Notes under the pieces: generated by a model
Databases searched by the model: none
Seen by the model: only the letters and a program-made list of their open reading frames with translations
What the model was told of the DNA's origin: nothing
Translations under genes and position numbers: made by a program
Shown here: one piece after another, positions 1 to 7,668 of the stretch
Numbering within the stretch: the stretch's first letter is position 1
Layout: each line of letters starts with the position of its first letter
Source: Thermoproteus sp. UBA157
Lineage (GTDB): Archaea; Thermoproteota; Thermoprotei; Thermoproteales; Thermoproteaceae
DNA: 47,032 bases
Direction of reading: 5' to 3'
Assembly: GCA_002497345.1 (NCBI GenBank)
Contig: DANS01000018.1
Location: forward strand, 22,073-69,104

Positions 1-5
1 AGCGC

Positions 6-17
6 TGAGTATACTCA
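6..17. promoter_or_regulatory. 12-bp perfect palindrome upstream of fba
   Basis: TGAGTATACTCA is a perfect palindrome about 70 bases before the aldolase start and upstream of its TATA-like box. Its position would suit a regulator binding site for the fba-pfp operon. Only the symmetry is seen; binding is inference. Confidence 0.3.
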
Positions 18-49
18 AATTATTACATAATAAGGATAAGTATGGTAGA

Positions 50-68
50 ACTATAAAGGTTAAATACG
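50..68 (+). promoter_or_regulatory. TATA-like promoter elements of fba-pfp
   Basis: AT-rich blocks CTATAAAGG (50-58) and GGTTAAATACG (58-68) lie about 19-37 bases before the ATG at 87, the spacing expected for a leaderless or near-leaderless archaeal transcript. A further AT block (ATATTTAGG, 76-84) would suit the alternative GTG start at 105. Confidence 0.5.
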
Positions 69-86
69 TGCATCGATATTTAGGCT

Positions 87-905
87 ATGCGGGGCTACAC
101 GCTGGTGGATAAATTCAAGTCCATATTTGCCAAGCGCGGCCGTTCGATAATACTGGCCTACGATCACGGAATAGAGCACGGGCCCACGGACTTCTTGGAT
201 AACCCGGACTCAATAGACCCGGAATACGTGTTGAAGATAGCGCGTGACGCGGGCTTCGACGGAGTGGTGTTCCAGAGGGGAATAGCCGAGAAGTATTACG
301 ACGGCAGCGTGCCGCTGATATTGAAGCTCAACGGCAAGACCTCGCTGTATAACGGCGCGCCCATATCGGCGCCCAATTGCACTGTCGAGGAGGCTGTGAG
401 CTTAGGCGCGAGCGCCGTCGGCTTCACGATATATGCTGGAAGCGATTATGAGTGGAAGCAGATAGAGTATCTGGCGCAGATAAAGAGAGATGCCGTGAAG
501 TTCGATATACCGCTAGTCATATGGTCGTACCCGAGGGGAGGTAAAGTGGACACGAAGTATAACGGCAACGAGCACCACCCCGAGGTTGTGGCCTACGCCG
601 CTAGGATAGCGCTGGAGCTAGGAGCCGACGCGATGAAGATAAAGTATACCGGAGATCCTAAGAGCTTTGCTTGGGCCGTGAGGGCTGCCGGCAAGGTGCC
701 TGTGCTTATGTCGGGAGGTCCTAAGACCAAGACGGACGAGGAGTTTCTGAGACAGGTTGAGGAGGTCATCAGCGCGGGCGCTCTCGGCATAGCGGTGGGG
801 AGAAACGTTTGGCAGAGGAGAAACGCCGTCGAGTTCGGCAAATTGCTCGGCCAAATAGTCTACGAGGGCAAGAAAGTGGCCGAAGTCGTCAAGGTAGCGC
901 CATGA
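87..905 (+). CDS. fba: Fructose-1,6-bisphosphate aldolase, archaeal class I (DhnA/FbaB type)
   Basis: The 272-aa protein matches the archaeal class I aldolase family, which interconverts fructose 1,6-bisphosphate with dihydroxyacetone phosphate and glyceraldehyde 3-phosphate in the cytoplasm. Visible marks are AYDHGIEHGP (about residues 24-33), MKIKYTGD near residues 183-190 carrying the expected Schiff-base lysine (about Lys186), and the phosphate-binding elements MSGGPKT and GIAVGRN near the C terminus. It is the first gene of an operon with the PPi-type phosphofructokinase; the stop overlaps the next start (ATGA). This arrangement is known from Thermoproteus tenax. A GTG six codons downstream (105) is an alternative start that also has an AT box about 25 bases upstream. 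Confidence 0.95.
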   Translation: MRGYTLVDKFKSIFAKRGRSIILAYDHGIEHGPTDFLDNPDSIDPEYVLKIARDAGFDGVVFQRGIAEKYYDGSVPLILKLNGKTSLYNGAPISAPNCTVEEAVSLGASAVGFTIYAGSDYEWKQIEYLAQIKRDAVKFDIPLVIWSYPRGGKVDTKYNGNEHHPEVVAYAARIALELGADAMKIKYTGDPKSFAWAVRAAGKVPVLMSGGPKTKTDEEFLRQVEEVISAGALGIAVGRNVWQRRNAVEFGKLLGQIVYEGKKVAEVVKVAP

Positions 906-1909
906 AAATCGGCGTGCTTACTGGCGGAGGCGACGCGCCCGGGCTCAATATAGCTGTTTATACTTTCGTGAAGTTGGCTGAGAGGAGGCACGAGGTATAC
1001 GCTATATTCCACGGCTGGAAGGGCCTCCTCAACAAGGAGGTCAAGAAGGTGACGTCGGCCGACTTGTTGGACTTCGCCTTCGTCGGCGGCACCTACATAA
1101 AGACGTCGAGGACCAACCCGTTTAAGGACGAGGAGAGGGCTAAGACCCTCGCCAAAAACGTCGAGGAGCTCGGCCTAGACGTAGTGGTCGCAATAGGCGG
1201 AGACGACACATTAGGCGCCGCGGGCGAGGCACAGAGGCGAGGGATACTCGACGCTGTTGGGATCCCCAAGACTATAGACAACGACGTCTGGGGCACCGAG
1301 TACACCATAGGGTTCGACACGGCGGTCAACGAGGCGATCAAGGCCGCCGAGAGCTTCAAGACCACGTTAATATCGCACGAGAGGGTAGGCGTTGTTGAGG
1401 TCATGGGGAGGGAGGCCGGGTGGATCGCGCTGTTTACGGGGCTTGCCACGATGGCGGACTTCGTGTTAATACCTGAGAGGGAGGTCGGTTGGGACTTCGT
1501 CGCGGAGCGCGTGAAGAAGGCATACGAAGCCAAGAGGTGGGCCTTGGTGGTCGTCTCGGAGGGGATCAAGTCGTACGGCGGACCCGTCGACGAGTTCGGC
1601 CACGTTAAGCTCGGAGGAGTGGGAAACGAGTTGGCCCAGTATCTTGAGAAGAAGACAGGGCTCGAGACCAGAGCCGCTATTCCGGGTCATATAATCAGAG
1701 GAGCGCCGCCGAGCGCCTTCGATAGGGTTCTTGCCGTAAGATACGCCACTGCGGCATATGAGGCTATCGAGGAGAGGAAATTCGGCGTTATGACCGCCTA
1801 CAGAGATGGGGGAATAACGTACATCCCCATTACTGAAGTCGTAGGCAAGAACAAGCTCGTAAGCGGCGATTGGCTGAGGCTCTACGAGATCTACTGGGGC
1901 ACTGAGTAG
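902..1909 (+). CDS. pfp: Pyrophosphate-dependent 6-phosphofructokinase
   Basis: 335 aa, cytoplasmic, phosphorylating fructose 6-phosphate with PPi (reversible). The start is the ATG at 902 inside the aldolase stop (ATGA overlap); the open frame continues upstream to 809 but only through fba. Motifs: TGGGDAPGLN at the N terminus (about 7-16), GGDDTLG near 99-105, PKTIDND near 122-128 and EVMGREAGWIA mid-protein. The Asp in GGDD, in place of the Gly of ATP-dependent enzymes, is the classical mark of PPi use in this family. Coupled with fba it forms a reversible glycolytic/gluconeogenic module, as known for Thermoproteus tenax. Confidence 0.93.
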   Translation: MKIGVLTGGGDAPGLNIAVYTFVKLAERRHEVYAIFHGWKGLLNKEVKKVTSADLLDFAFVGGTYIKTSRTNPFKDEERAKTLAKNVEELGLDVVVAIGGDDTLGAAGEAQRRGILDAVGIPKTIDNDVWGTEYTIGFDTAVNEAIKAAESFKTTLISHERVGVVEVMGREAGWIALFTGLATMADFVLIPEREVGWDFVAERVKKAYEAKRWALVVVSEGIKSYGGPVDEFGHVKLGGVGNELAQYLEKKTGLETRAAIPGHIIRGAPPSAFDRVLAVRYATAAYEAIEERKFGVMTAYRDGGITYIPITEVVGKNKLVSGDWLRLYEIYWGTE

Positions 1910-1982
1910 GGGCGATTTGCGTAAAGTTTTTAAAAATTGGGTTAAAAAGGCGCCGGAGGGACGCTTCTCTGATATTTTTCGT

Positions 1983-2005
1983 GGACTGGTCCGCTTATCA
2001 ATAAG
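1983..2005. promoter_or_regulatory. Two adjacent small palindromes upstream of the Lrp-like gene
   Basis: GGACTGGTCC (1983-1992) is followed directly by CTTATCAATAAG (1994-2005), both inverted repeats, some 40-65 bases before the TATA-like box of the regulator gene at 2073. The placement is compatible with autoregulation, common in the Lrp family. Binding is not shown. Confidence 0.3.
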
Positions 2006-2045
2006 GGCATATTCGCTGAAAAACGCCTATTTTTTGTAGTTAAGT

Positions 2046-2057
2046 TTTTATATTTAC
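2046..2057 (+). promoter_or_regulatory. TATA-like box of the Lrp-like gene
   Basis: The AT run TTTTTATATTTA ends 16 bases before the ATG at 2073, so its centre is about 22 bases upstream, fitting a leaderless transcript. Confidence 0.55.
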
Positions 2058-2072
2058 ACTTTCCTTAAGCAC

Positions 2073-2549
2073 ATGGCAACGACGGAGGAGCTAAGACTAA
2101 CAGATAGACAAGTCCAGATACTACAACATTTGTTGCAACACGCGCAACCCATGAGGGTCTACACAGTATACGGCGACCAGGACGAGATAGCGCGGGAGCT
2201 CGGCATGACGAGACAAGCGCTTGCAATCCACTTGAAGAGACTCAAGGAGCTCGGCCTAGTGAGAACGGGTCGTGAATTCGTCGACGTGACGGAGAAAGCC
2301 GTTAAGTTCCTCAAGGGGCAGAGCAACGACGTCATAGTGCTGGTTAAAGTTGAGCCGAGATATCGCGATAAGGTTTACGACTTCTCGAAGAAGTTGCCCA
2401 TAGAGAAGGCGCTAAGGCTGGCGGGCGAGTACGATCTAGCCGTGATAACGCAGGAGACCGTATTGGACAAAGTGCTGGATGCTCTGAACAACCTAGAGGG
2501 AGTTAAGGAGACCAAGACGTTTATCAGCATAGGTGCTATAAAGGAATAG
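2073..2549 (+). CDS. Lrp/AsnC-like transcriptional regulator
   Basis: 158 aa, probably a DNA-binding dimer or oligomer. The first 75 residues form a winged helix-turn-helix (EIARELGMTRQALAIHLKRL is the HTH). The C-terminal part (about 85-158) reads like an Lrp/RAM-type ferredoxin-fold domain (VLVKVEPRYRDKVYD and a GVKETKTFISIG ending). Length agrees with the family. It has its own promoter and lies between the glycolytic operon and tRNA-Arg. The effector is unknown; the two upstream palindromes may be its operators. Confidence 0.75.
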   Translation: MATTEELRLTDRQVQILQHLLQHAQPMRVYTVYGDQDEIARELGMTRQALAIHLKRLKELGLVRTGREFVDVTEKAVKFLKGQSNDVIVLVKVEPRYRDKVYDFSKKLPIEKALRLAGEYDLAVITQETVLDKVLDALNNLEGVKETKTFISIGAIKE

Positions 2550-2655
2550 AAGCATAAAAAATACATATTTTCCCGTAACTCGGCTTTTATTCAACACTAT
2601 CTAATAAGTTACACGCACAAACTGATTATCCAAGGCCTTTCGCGAAACGAAGATG

Positions 2656-2752
2656 TGGCGGGCCCGGCGGGATCTGTTCGGGAAAAACCCTTTGAACCCG
2701 CGACCTACGGCTCCGGAGGCCGCCGCTCTGATCCATGCTGAGCTACGGGCCC
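2656..2752 (-). tRNA. tRNA-Arg (anticodon CCG) with an 18-base intron in the T-loop
   Basis: On the minus strand a full cloverleaf folds: acceptor GGGCCCG/CGGGCCC, D-stem GCUC/GAGC, anticodon stem GCGGC/GCCGU with loop CUCCGGA (anticodon CCG), T-stem GCGGG/CCCGC. The T-loop is interrupted by 18 bases (2674-2691, AGGGTTTTTCCCGAACAG); removing them restores TTCAAAT. The flanks form a relaxed bulge-helix-bulge: GTTC/GAAC helix, bulges AAA and AGA, inner GGG/CCC stem. Discriminator G and CCA are encoded (2656-2659). Extra introns outside the anticodon loop are known in Thermoproteales. Exact cut sites are inferred. Confidence 0.9.
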
Positions 2753-2772
2753 TCTTTTCATACACCGCCGAA

Positions 2773-2785
2773 TCTATTTAAGCTT
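2773..2785 (-). promoter_or_regulatory. TATA-like box of tRNA-Arg
   Basis: On the minus strand AGCTTAAATAG lies about 20-30 bases before the tRNA 5' end at 2752, the expected place for an archaeal TATA box. Confidence 0.5.
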
Positions 2786-2795
2786 TCCGAAAAAC

Positions 2796-3008
2796 CTAAG
2801 CGATGCCTTCAGCGGCTACGAAGCCCTCCTTAATGCACCCCCTTTCCCGCATCTTGGTTTCCATCTAGCGACGAACTGCCTATAGTGTTCCTCGCCGCGG
2901 AAAACCCACAGCTTATTTACGCAATAAGTACCATTATTGGGTTGCCTGTGTGCCGCAGTTAGTGCATCTAAACTCGACCGGCCTCGCGACCTTGAGCTCA
3001 AACGGAAT
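2796..3008 (-). pseudogene. Frameshifted small zinc-ribbon-like ORF
   Basis: Three minus-strand frames read protein-like in succession. The first gives RPVEFRCTNCGTQATQ then stop; the second NNGTYCVNKLWVFRGEEHYR and on to WKPRCGKGG; the third CIKEGFVAAEGIA then stop at 2796. Dropping one C from a CCC run and adding one G to a GGGGG run would join them into one roughly 70-aa Cys-containing protein. No start codon is visible at the N terminus, where the frame overlaps the end of thi4. It could be a decayed gene, an assembly error at homopolymers, or coincidence. Function unknown. Confidence 0.35.
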
Positions 3009-3786
3009 ATGCTGCGCGCGCCTCTTGGGCTAAATCGGCCGCCACCACCTCCGCCACCCTCTTGCCCGACAAGAGCATCCCGCCGAATATTGGCCCCATT
3101 CTGGGAAGTCCATAAACGGCGGCAACGGCCATGCCCGCCGCATATAGCCCCGGAGCTACCCTCCCCGTGTGCTCGACAACCAGCTTTTCCGCGGTCTCGG
3201 ACCAAGCAGATTTCTCGCCTCGGACCTGCACCCCCAACTCCGGCACTTTCCGCGTCGCCACCGACACGACCTCGGCATCGTGGCCTGTGGCATCTATAAC
3301 GGCTCTAGCCACGGTGTAAAGCGGATCTGCATGCATCCCGGACATCTGTACGGGAGTCCATATCCACAAGAGCCCGGCAACTCTAGGCGGATCGCCTCTG
3401 AATATCACGTCGTCTACGTGCACACCCAGTAGTATCTTCGCCCCGGCGTCTATGGCGCCGGCGGCCAACTTGGCTATGAGCTCCGCTGGGTCCACCACGT
3501 ATAGGCCGTCGGTTGCTGGGGAGTACCTCACCTTGAAGTCCCTCAGAATGGGCAAGGCCTCTTCTTGCACCACTATGCTGGGCAACATATTGCCGCCGGG
3601 CCCGATGCCGCCTCCGAAGGAGAAACGCCTCTCGAACACAGCAACTTTGAATCCCCTCTCGGCCAGATAACGCGCCGCGGTCAATCCCGAGGGGCCCGCC
3701 CCCACTATGGCCACGTCGACCTCGCTGTAGTTATAAAGCGTCTCCAAGCCGCTCTTTATTATCGCTCTGCCTATTTTCGACTCCAT
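2998..3786 (-). CDS. thi4: Thiamine thiazole synthase (Thi4 family)
   Basis: 262 aa, a cytoplasmic flavoprotein-fold enzyme that makes the thiazole moiety of thiamine from NAD and glycine. Visible: dinucleotide-binding VAIVGAGPSGLTAARYL (about 25-41), the acidic end of strand 2 (VFERR), FGGGIGPGGN (about 57-66), and a C-terminal GPIFGGMLLSG. At the position of the suicidal Cys in yeast Thi4 the sequence is SGMHADP, with His; archaeal His-type enzymes (Methanococcus) use free sulfide and act catalytically, which is inferred here. The ATG at 3786 is the natural start. It stands alone, with no other thiamine gene in the window. Confidence 0.9.
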   Translation of the reverse strand: MESKIGRAIIKSGLETLYNYSEVDVAIVGAGPSGLTAARYLAERGFKVAVFERRFSFGGGIGPGGNMLPSIVVQEEALPILRDFKVRYSPATDGLYVVDPAELIAKLAAGAIDAGAKILLGVHVDDVIFRGDPPRVAGLLWIWTPVQMSGMHADPLYTVARAVIDATGHDAEVVSVATRKVPELGVQVRGEKSAWSETAEKLVVEHTGRVAPGLYAAGMAVAAVYGLPRMGPIFGGMLLSGKRVAEVVAADLAQEARAAYSV

Positions 3787-3889
3787 GAGAGGATACGCGG
3801 AATCCTCTTAAAAATGTTATGCGTTTCCGATAAGTGTTTTATCCGCGAAGCCCAGACTCCGCGCCCGGAGGAGGGGCATATCTAGAACG

Positions 3890-3898
3890 CTTATATAT
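3890..3898 (+). promoter_or_regulatory. TATA-like box of the gene at 3917
   Basis: CTTATATAT centred 23 bases before the ATG at 3917; leaderless arrangement. Confidence 0.5.
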
Positions 3899-3916
3899 CT
3901 TCGCTTACACCGCTTT

Positions 3917-4384
3917 ATGAGGCTCTCCTTAGTCATAGCGATAATGGGCGCCGTCATTGTCGCAGTCGCTGTTTTGCTCTTCCTCCTGGGCTCCCCGGCT
4001 AGCTCTCTGGGCGTTGTGGTCAACGAGGCGTTGGCTCAGCTCAACAGGAGCGAATCGCTCAGCTTAGCGCCTGGGGCCAACATCAGTTTCGCGTTTCCAC
4101 AACCCGTGATAATTCTAGTGAACTCGTCTAAGCCGCCTAAAATAATCCCCGAGAGCTTGAGGGCCATCGCGCAGGGCTTAATCACGGCGGTTGCGGCGCC
4201 GCCTAACACAACGGTTTATATCGTCAACAACTACAGCGAGCCCATCTACGTCAAATACGCCGTTGTTACCATAAGCCGATCGTTGTCCAACGCAGTGTTT
4301 TTCGCCTTGATATCGCTAGGTTTAGGCTTTGTGGGCTTCGTAGTGCTGGTAATCGGCGTTGTGCTCTACGCGCTGAAGAAATAA
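3917..4384 (+). CDS. Small membrane protein, two TM segments with an extracellular loop
   Basis: 155 aa, not recognised. The N terminus is a hydrophobic signal-anchor (LSLVIAIMGAVIVAVAVLL, about residues 3-21) and the C terminus another TM helix (about 127-152) ending in LKK. Between them lies a roughly 100-aa polar domain with several N-glycosylation-type sequons (NRS, NIS, NSS, NTT, NYS), likely outside the cell. It has its own promoter and is followed after 21 bases by the ModE-like gene, from which it is probably transcribed separately. Function cannot be assigned. Confidence 0.7.
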   Translation: MRLSLVIAIMGAVIVAVAVLLFLLGSPASSLGVVVNEALAQLNRSESLSLAPGANISFAFPQPVIILVNSSKPPKIIPESLRAIAQGLITAVAAPPNTTVYIVNNYSEPIYVKYAVVTISRSLSNAVFFALISLGLGFVGFVVLVIGVVLYALKK

Positions 4385-4405
4385 TTTATCCCTCCAACGT
4401 TTTTC

Positions 4406-5410
4406 GTGGATTCGTTTCGAGTCGACATAGTGATGTTGCGAGACGGAATGCCCGTTCTAGATTCGGAAACGGCGCTTTTGCTCAAGCACATAGACGATAT
4501 GGGCTCCATCTCGGCCGCGGCCAAGAGGCTCGGCCTTCCGTATTCTAAGGCGTGGACTAAGATCGCCAAGGCCGAAAGGGCTCTCGGCTTTAAGCTCGTG
4601 GAGCCCAAGAGAGGCCATGCCGGCGGCGCGAGGCTGACGGACGAGGGCAAGTTGCTGCTCTCGCGCTATCTTGAATTCGCGAACAGGAGATTGGGCGGCT
4701 TGGAGCTAGATAACCTTTGCGATTTCGTATATGCCGGAAGCTCCGACGTGTTCATCGAGGAGCTTTTGGGGCGGCTCAAGGAGGAGGGCTTCTGCGTCGA
4801 GACCAAGTGGGTCGGCTCCATGGCGGGCCTCGTCATGACATCGCTGGGGTTGGCCGACGTCGCTGGGATACACCTCTTGGATCCATCGTCCGGGGAATAT
4901 AACATCCCCTATATAGAACGACTGGGCCTCTCTCACTCGGTGGTCCTCTATAGGGGATATATGAGGTCCATGGGCTTCGCGTTTCGGCATGACGTGAATT
5001 TCAAAAACGTCGAGGATCTACTGCGTTATAGGCTCATTGCGCGTAATCCTGGCTCGGGCACTCGCGTCTTGTTGGAGAGCCTTATCGATAAGCTGGCCGC
5101 CAAGATTGGCACGTCGAGGGTAGCCGTCACAAGTAAAATAACAGGTTACGAGACGTCCGCGAGGACCCACCATGAAGTCGTCGTTGCGATATCTAAAGGC
5201 GATGCCGACGTGGGACTGACCATAGCTGCAGCCGCCGAGCGTTTCGGGCTGGCGTATAGACACGTGGCACTGGAGAGGTTCGACGTAGCGGTCAATAGGG
5301 GCAGTCTGGGGAAACCCGCGGTCCGCCGCTTGCTCGAGCTCCTTAAGCGCGAGAGACCTCCCGAGGGCTATACGCCGCTCAGAAACGCCGGAGAGCGAAT
5401 TTTAATGTAG
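4406..5410 (+). CDS. ModE-like regulator: winged HTH fused to a periplasmic-binding-protein-like domain
   Basis: 334 aa with GTG start; an AT box (ATAATTTATC, 4380-4389) fits a leaderless start. Residues 1-100 form the ModE/LysR-type winged helix (MGSISAAAKRLGLPYSKAW, then EPKRGHAGGARLTDEGK). Residues about 105-320 read as a type 2 periplasmic-binding fold: YAGSSDVFIEELL, ARNPGSGTR and a hinge-like SKGDADVGLTIAA. This two-domain design occurs in archaeal regulators of molybdate/tungstate or molybdopterin genes; molybdenum cofactor response is inference. No transporter gene is adjacent. The ligand could be a different oxyanion. Confidence 0.8.
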   Translation: MDSFRVDIVMLRDGMPVLDSETALLLKHIDDMGSISAAAKRLGLPYSKAWTKIAKAERALGFKLVEPKRGHAGGARLTDEGKLLLSRYLEFANRRLGGLELDNLCDFVYAGSSDVFIEELLGRLKEEGFCVETKWVGSMAGLVMTSLGLADVAGIHLLDPSSGEYNIPYIERLGLSHSVVLYRGYMRSMGFAFRHDVNFKNVEDLLRYRLIARNPGSGTRVLLESLIDKLAAKIGTSRVAVTSKITGYETSARTHHEVVVAISKGDADVGLTIAAAAERFGLAYRHVALERFDVAVNRGSLGKPAVRRLLELLKRERPPEGYTPLRNAGERILM

Positions 5411-5427
5411 GAAGCCGCGCAAAGGGC

Positions 5428-5596
5428 ATAGCAAAGGTAGCATTCAGTCCCGGACGGTCCCAATGAGGTGTTAGTGGACGGCAAGCCCCTCACCTACTTG
5501 TGCCATTGCGACGGCCCGTTGAGAAAGCCCTACTGCAACGGCACGCACAGAAAGATCGGCTTCAAAGCGCCTGAGGCCTACGTGGAGACGCCATAA
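5428..5596 (+). pseudogene. CDGSH iron-sulfur protein gene, apparently frameshifted and with an altered start
   Basis: From 5468 (GTG) to 5596 a 42-aa frame carries a clear CDGSH motif, CHCDGPLRKPYCNGTHRKIG (3 Cys and 1 His, 2Fe-2S). Upstream, another frame starting at 5428 reads IAKVAFSP and joins as ...AFSPDGPNEVLVDG if one C is removed from the CCC run at 5449-5451. A TATA-like AATTTTAATG (5397-5406) lies about 26 bases before 5428, where an ATG is expected but ATA stands. Two defects at one small gene suggest a pseudogene or sequence error; alternatively a short protein is made from GTG 5468. Confidence 0.6.
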
Positions 5597-5625
5597 CGAT
5601 TTTTTATGGAAATTGAAGGGATAAC

Positions 5626-6450
5626 GTGCAAATTTTTCTGGCTACGGAGAGAGGAGTTTTCGAGCTGGTACCCACCGGCGGCGCTCACAGAATCTGTTGT
5701 CCGGAGCTCGAGGTAATCGACGTAGCGTTGTTCGAAGGGCATCTATATGTCTGTTCGCCCAAATTGGGCTTATTCGAGGTGCGCGGAGGCCGCCTCAAAA
5801 GGCTAGCCGCAACACCATGTTGGCGCTTGATCGCCACCGACGCCTCGTTGCTCGCCTCAGTGGACGGCCCGGCCCTCGTCGATGCGTTGTCTGGCTCCAA
5901 AATAGCGGACTTCTCCGAGTATGCAGAAAGGCTCGGGTGGAGGTTCTTGGGAGGGCCTGCCCACATAATGGACGTGGCGAGCTTTAAGGGGCTCTACGTG
6001 GCCGCCGTCGAAGAGGGGAACCTCCTCGCCGGCGAGGACCTCGTGTCGTTGAAGCCGACGCGTTTTTGGGGAGATCTGCATGCGCTTCTTGCCGATAGGG
6101 ATAGGCTTTACATGTCGACATCTACGGGAATATACTACACAGATGATCTGGAAAAGTTCAGCATGAGTCTCGGCCCCACCGGCTACACTCACGCGATAAG
6201 GCGTTGTGGGGGTTATCTGGCCACGCATGAGATTTCAGCAAAGCCTCTCTGGGTCTCAGTCGACGGGACCTCGTGGCGCAATCTTCCTCTCGAATTGCCC
6301 AAGCCGGCCTACGGCACCACTAACTTGGCTTGCGTAGGCTCCAAGGCCATCTACGCGGTGAGACAAGTATACGCCATTGATATCCCGAGGCTAATAGTCG
6401 AGAAAATGGCGTCGGGAATACCTCTGGTACTAAACGTGGTAGCTCTCTGA
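5626..6450 (+). CDS. Uncharacterised protein, probable beta-propeller
   Basis: 274 aa, GTG start with an AT block (ATTTTTTATGG, 5600-5610) about 20 bases upstream. The sequence is a series of short beta-type repeats ending in aromatic or hydrophobic residues: FLATERGVFELV, LYVCSPKLGLFEV, LYVAAVEEGNLLAG, LYMSTSTGIYYTDD, LWVSVDGTSWRNLP. The last two resemble BNR/sortilin-type Asp-box blades (S-x-D-x-G-x-x-W). No signal peptide or TM segment, so cytosolic. A propeller fold is inferred from periodicity; no catalytic residues are recognised. Neighbours give no hint of function. Confidence 0.65.
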   Translation: MQIFLATERGVFELVPTGGAHRICCPELEVIDVALFEGHLYVCSPKLGLFEVRGGRLKRLAATPCWRLIATDASLLASVDGPALVDALSGSKIADFSEYAERLGWRFLGGPAHIMDVASFKGLYVAAVEEGNLLAGEDLVSLKPTRFWGDLHALLADRDRLYMSTSTGIYYTDDLEKFSMSLGPTGYTHAIRRCGGYLATHEISAKPLWVSVDGTSWRNLPLELPKPAYGTTNLACVGSKAIYAVRQVYAIDIPRLIVEKMASGIPLVLNVVAL

Positions 6451-6555
6451 CTTGCGGCATAGGGCCGCGCATCCTAAGTGCTACCCGGGCTTGATGCCCC
6501 ACCGCCGCCTCGCTGCTTGTTGTGTAAAGATTTAAGTATATGTCGGGTTGATTTT

Positions 6556-7668
6556 GTGGAGGTGGATTCACTAATAAGAGATGTGGCCAAAGTCCGTCAA
6601 TATCTGGATAGATACTTCTTCAAGTTCTCCGATGAGATTACTGGGGCGCTTATAGCGATAATTAGCAGAGAGAACTACATTATGATAGGACCTCCTGGCA
6701 CCGCCAAAACCATGTTGGTGGCCTCGATTTCAAAGCTCCTCAAGGCGCGCTGGTTCTACCGCCTCTTAACTAAGTTCACGGAGCTGGAGGAGATCATAGG
6801 GCCTATCGACGTGGTCGAACTGTTGAAGGGCAACGTGAAGAGGATCTACGCCAATTCGATCATCGAGGCGGATCTAGCGTTATTGGACGAAATATTCAAC
6901 GCATCGAGCGCTATACTCAACACGCTGCTGACGATACTCAACGAGAGGGTTATCTTCGACGGAGGCGCCGTAGTGCCCGTGAAGACGTGGACGGTCTTCG
7001 GCGCCTCGAACAGAGTGCCCGACGAGGAGGAGCTACAAGCTCTATACGACCGCTTCCCGTTAAGGGCCTTCACCAAGTACGCCTCTCCTGAGGAGACCGA
7101 GGACCTCTTAAGGACGGGCTTGGCTTTGAGGCAAGAGTTCGAACACATGGTCCACTTAATGACCATGGACGACGTTAAGAACTTGAACGAGTATATCAAT
7201 AAAATCGTCTACGAAAATAGGGATGCGTTGGTAAAACACATATCGCCGCTAATAGCGGCATATCTAGATCACGTGGTCATATCCAATAGGACCAGGGTCA
7301 AGGTGCCCATATATGTGATGGCGTATTTGACCATTCTAGGCGTGAGGCCGAGCGACCTTGATGCCTCTAGCGTGAGGGCCGCCACGATAAAGGTGTTGAA
7401 GTATCTGGTACACGACAAGGAGGATCTCAGCGAATATGAGGCATTCGTGGCGTCCCACATGCCGGGCAACCTCTCGACGCTCTACGACATGATAAACGAG
7501 ATAAAGGCGTTAATAGCCAATAACGCCGTAACCATAGCCCGCGAGAAGTTGCGGGAGGCCGAGGAGCTTCTGGATAAGGCCTATGCGGATCCAACGCTGT
7601 ATAAGTTCTTCATGACAGAGATGTCCGAAATAAGGGACGCCCTCAACATGTTGAGGAGCCAGCTCTAA
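6556..7668 (+). CDS. MoxR/RavA-type AAA ATPase
   Basis: 370 aa from GTG 6556; GTG 6562 is equally possible (TATA-like TTTAAGTATAT at 6531-6541). Typical MoxR AAA module: Walker A GPPGTAKTM, Walker B ALLDEIF with NASSAILNTLLTILNER following, sensor-1 VFGASNRVPDEEE, then arginine-finger region YDRFPLRAF and a C-terminal helical lid. MoxR ATPases work as chaperones for assembling or metallating protein complexes together with a VWA-domain partner; the next gene is exactly such a partner and overlaps by one base (TAATG). The client protein is not evident here. Confidence 0.88.
   Translation: MEVDSLIRDVAKVRQYLDRYFFKFSDEITGALIAIISRENYIMIGPPGTAKTMLVASISKLLKARWFYRLLTKFTELEEIIGPIDVVELLKGNVKRIYANSIIEADLALLDEIFNASSAILNTLLTILNERVIFDGGAVVPVKTWTVFGASNRVPDEEELQALYDRFPLRAFTKYASPEETEDLLRTGLALRQEFEHMVHLMTMDDVKNLNEYINKIVYENRDALVKHISPLIAAYLDHVVISNRTRVKVPIYVMAYLTILGVRPSDLDASSVRAATIKVLKYLVHDKEDLSEYEAFVASHMPGNLSTLYDMINEIKALIANNAVTIAREKLREAEELLDKAYADPTLYKFFMTEMSEIRDALNMLRSQL

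Noticed and set aside
809..901. Upstream extension of pfp to the first in-frame start
   Set aside because: Lies entirely inside fba; family length and the ATGA overlap support the start at 902.
1910..2072. Possible C/D-box small RNA in the spacer (two CTGA sequences)
   Set aside because: No C box (RTGATGA) or C' box at the required spacing on either strand.
2816..3205. 129-codon minus-strand open frame overlapping the 3' part of thi4
   Set aside because: The part inside thi4 is a shadow of it; only the segment after thi4 is protein-like and is treated as a frameshifted small ORF.
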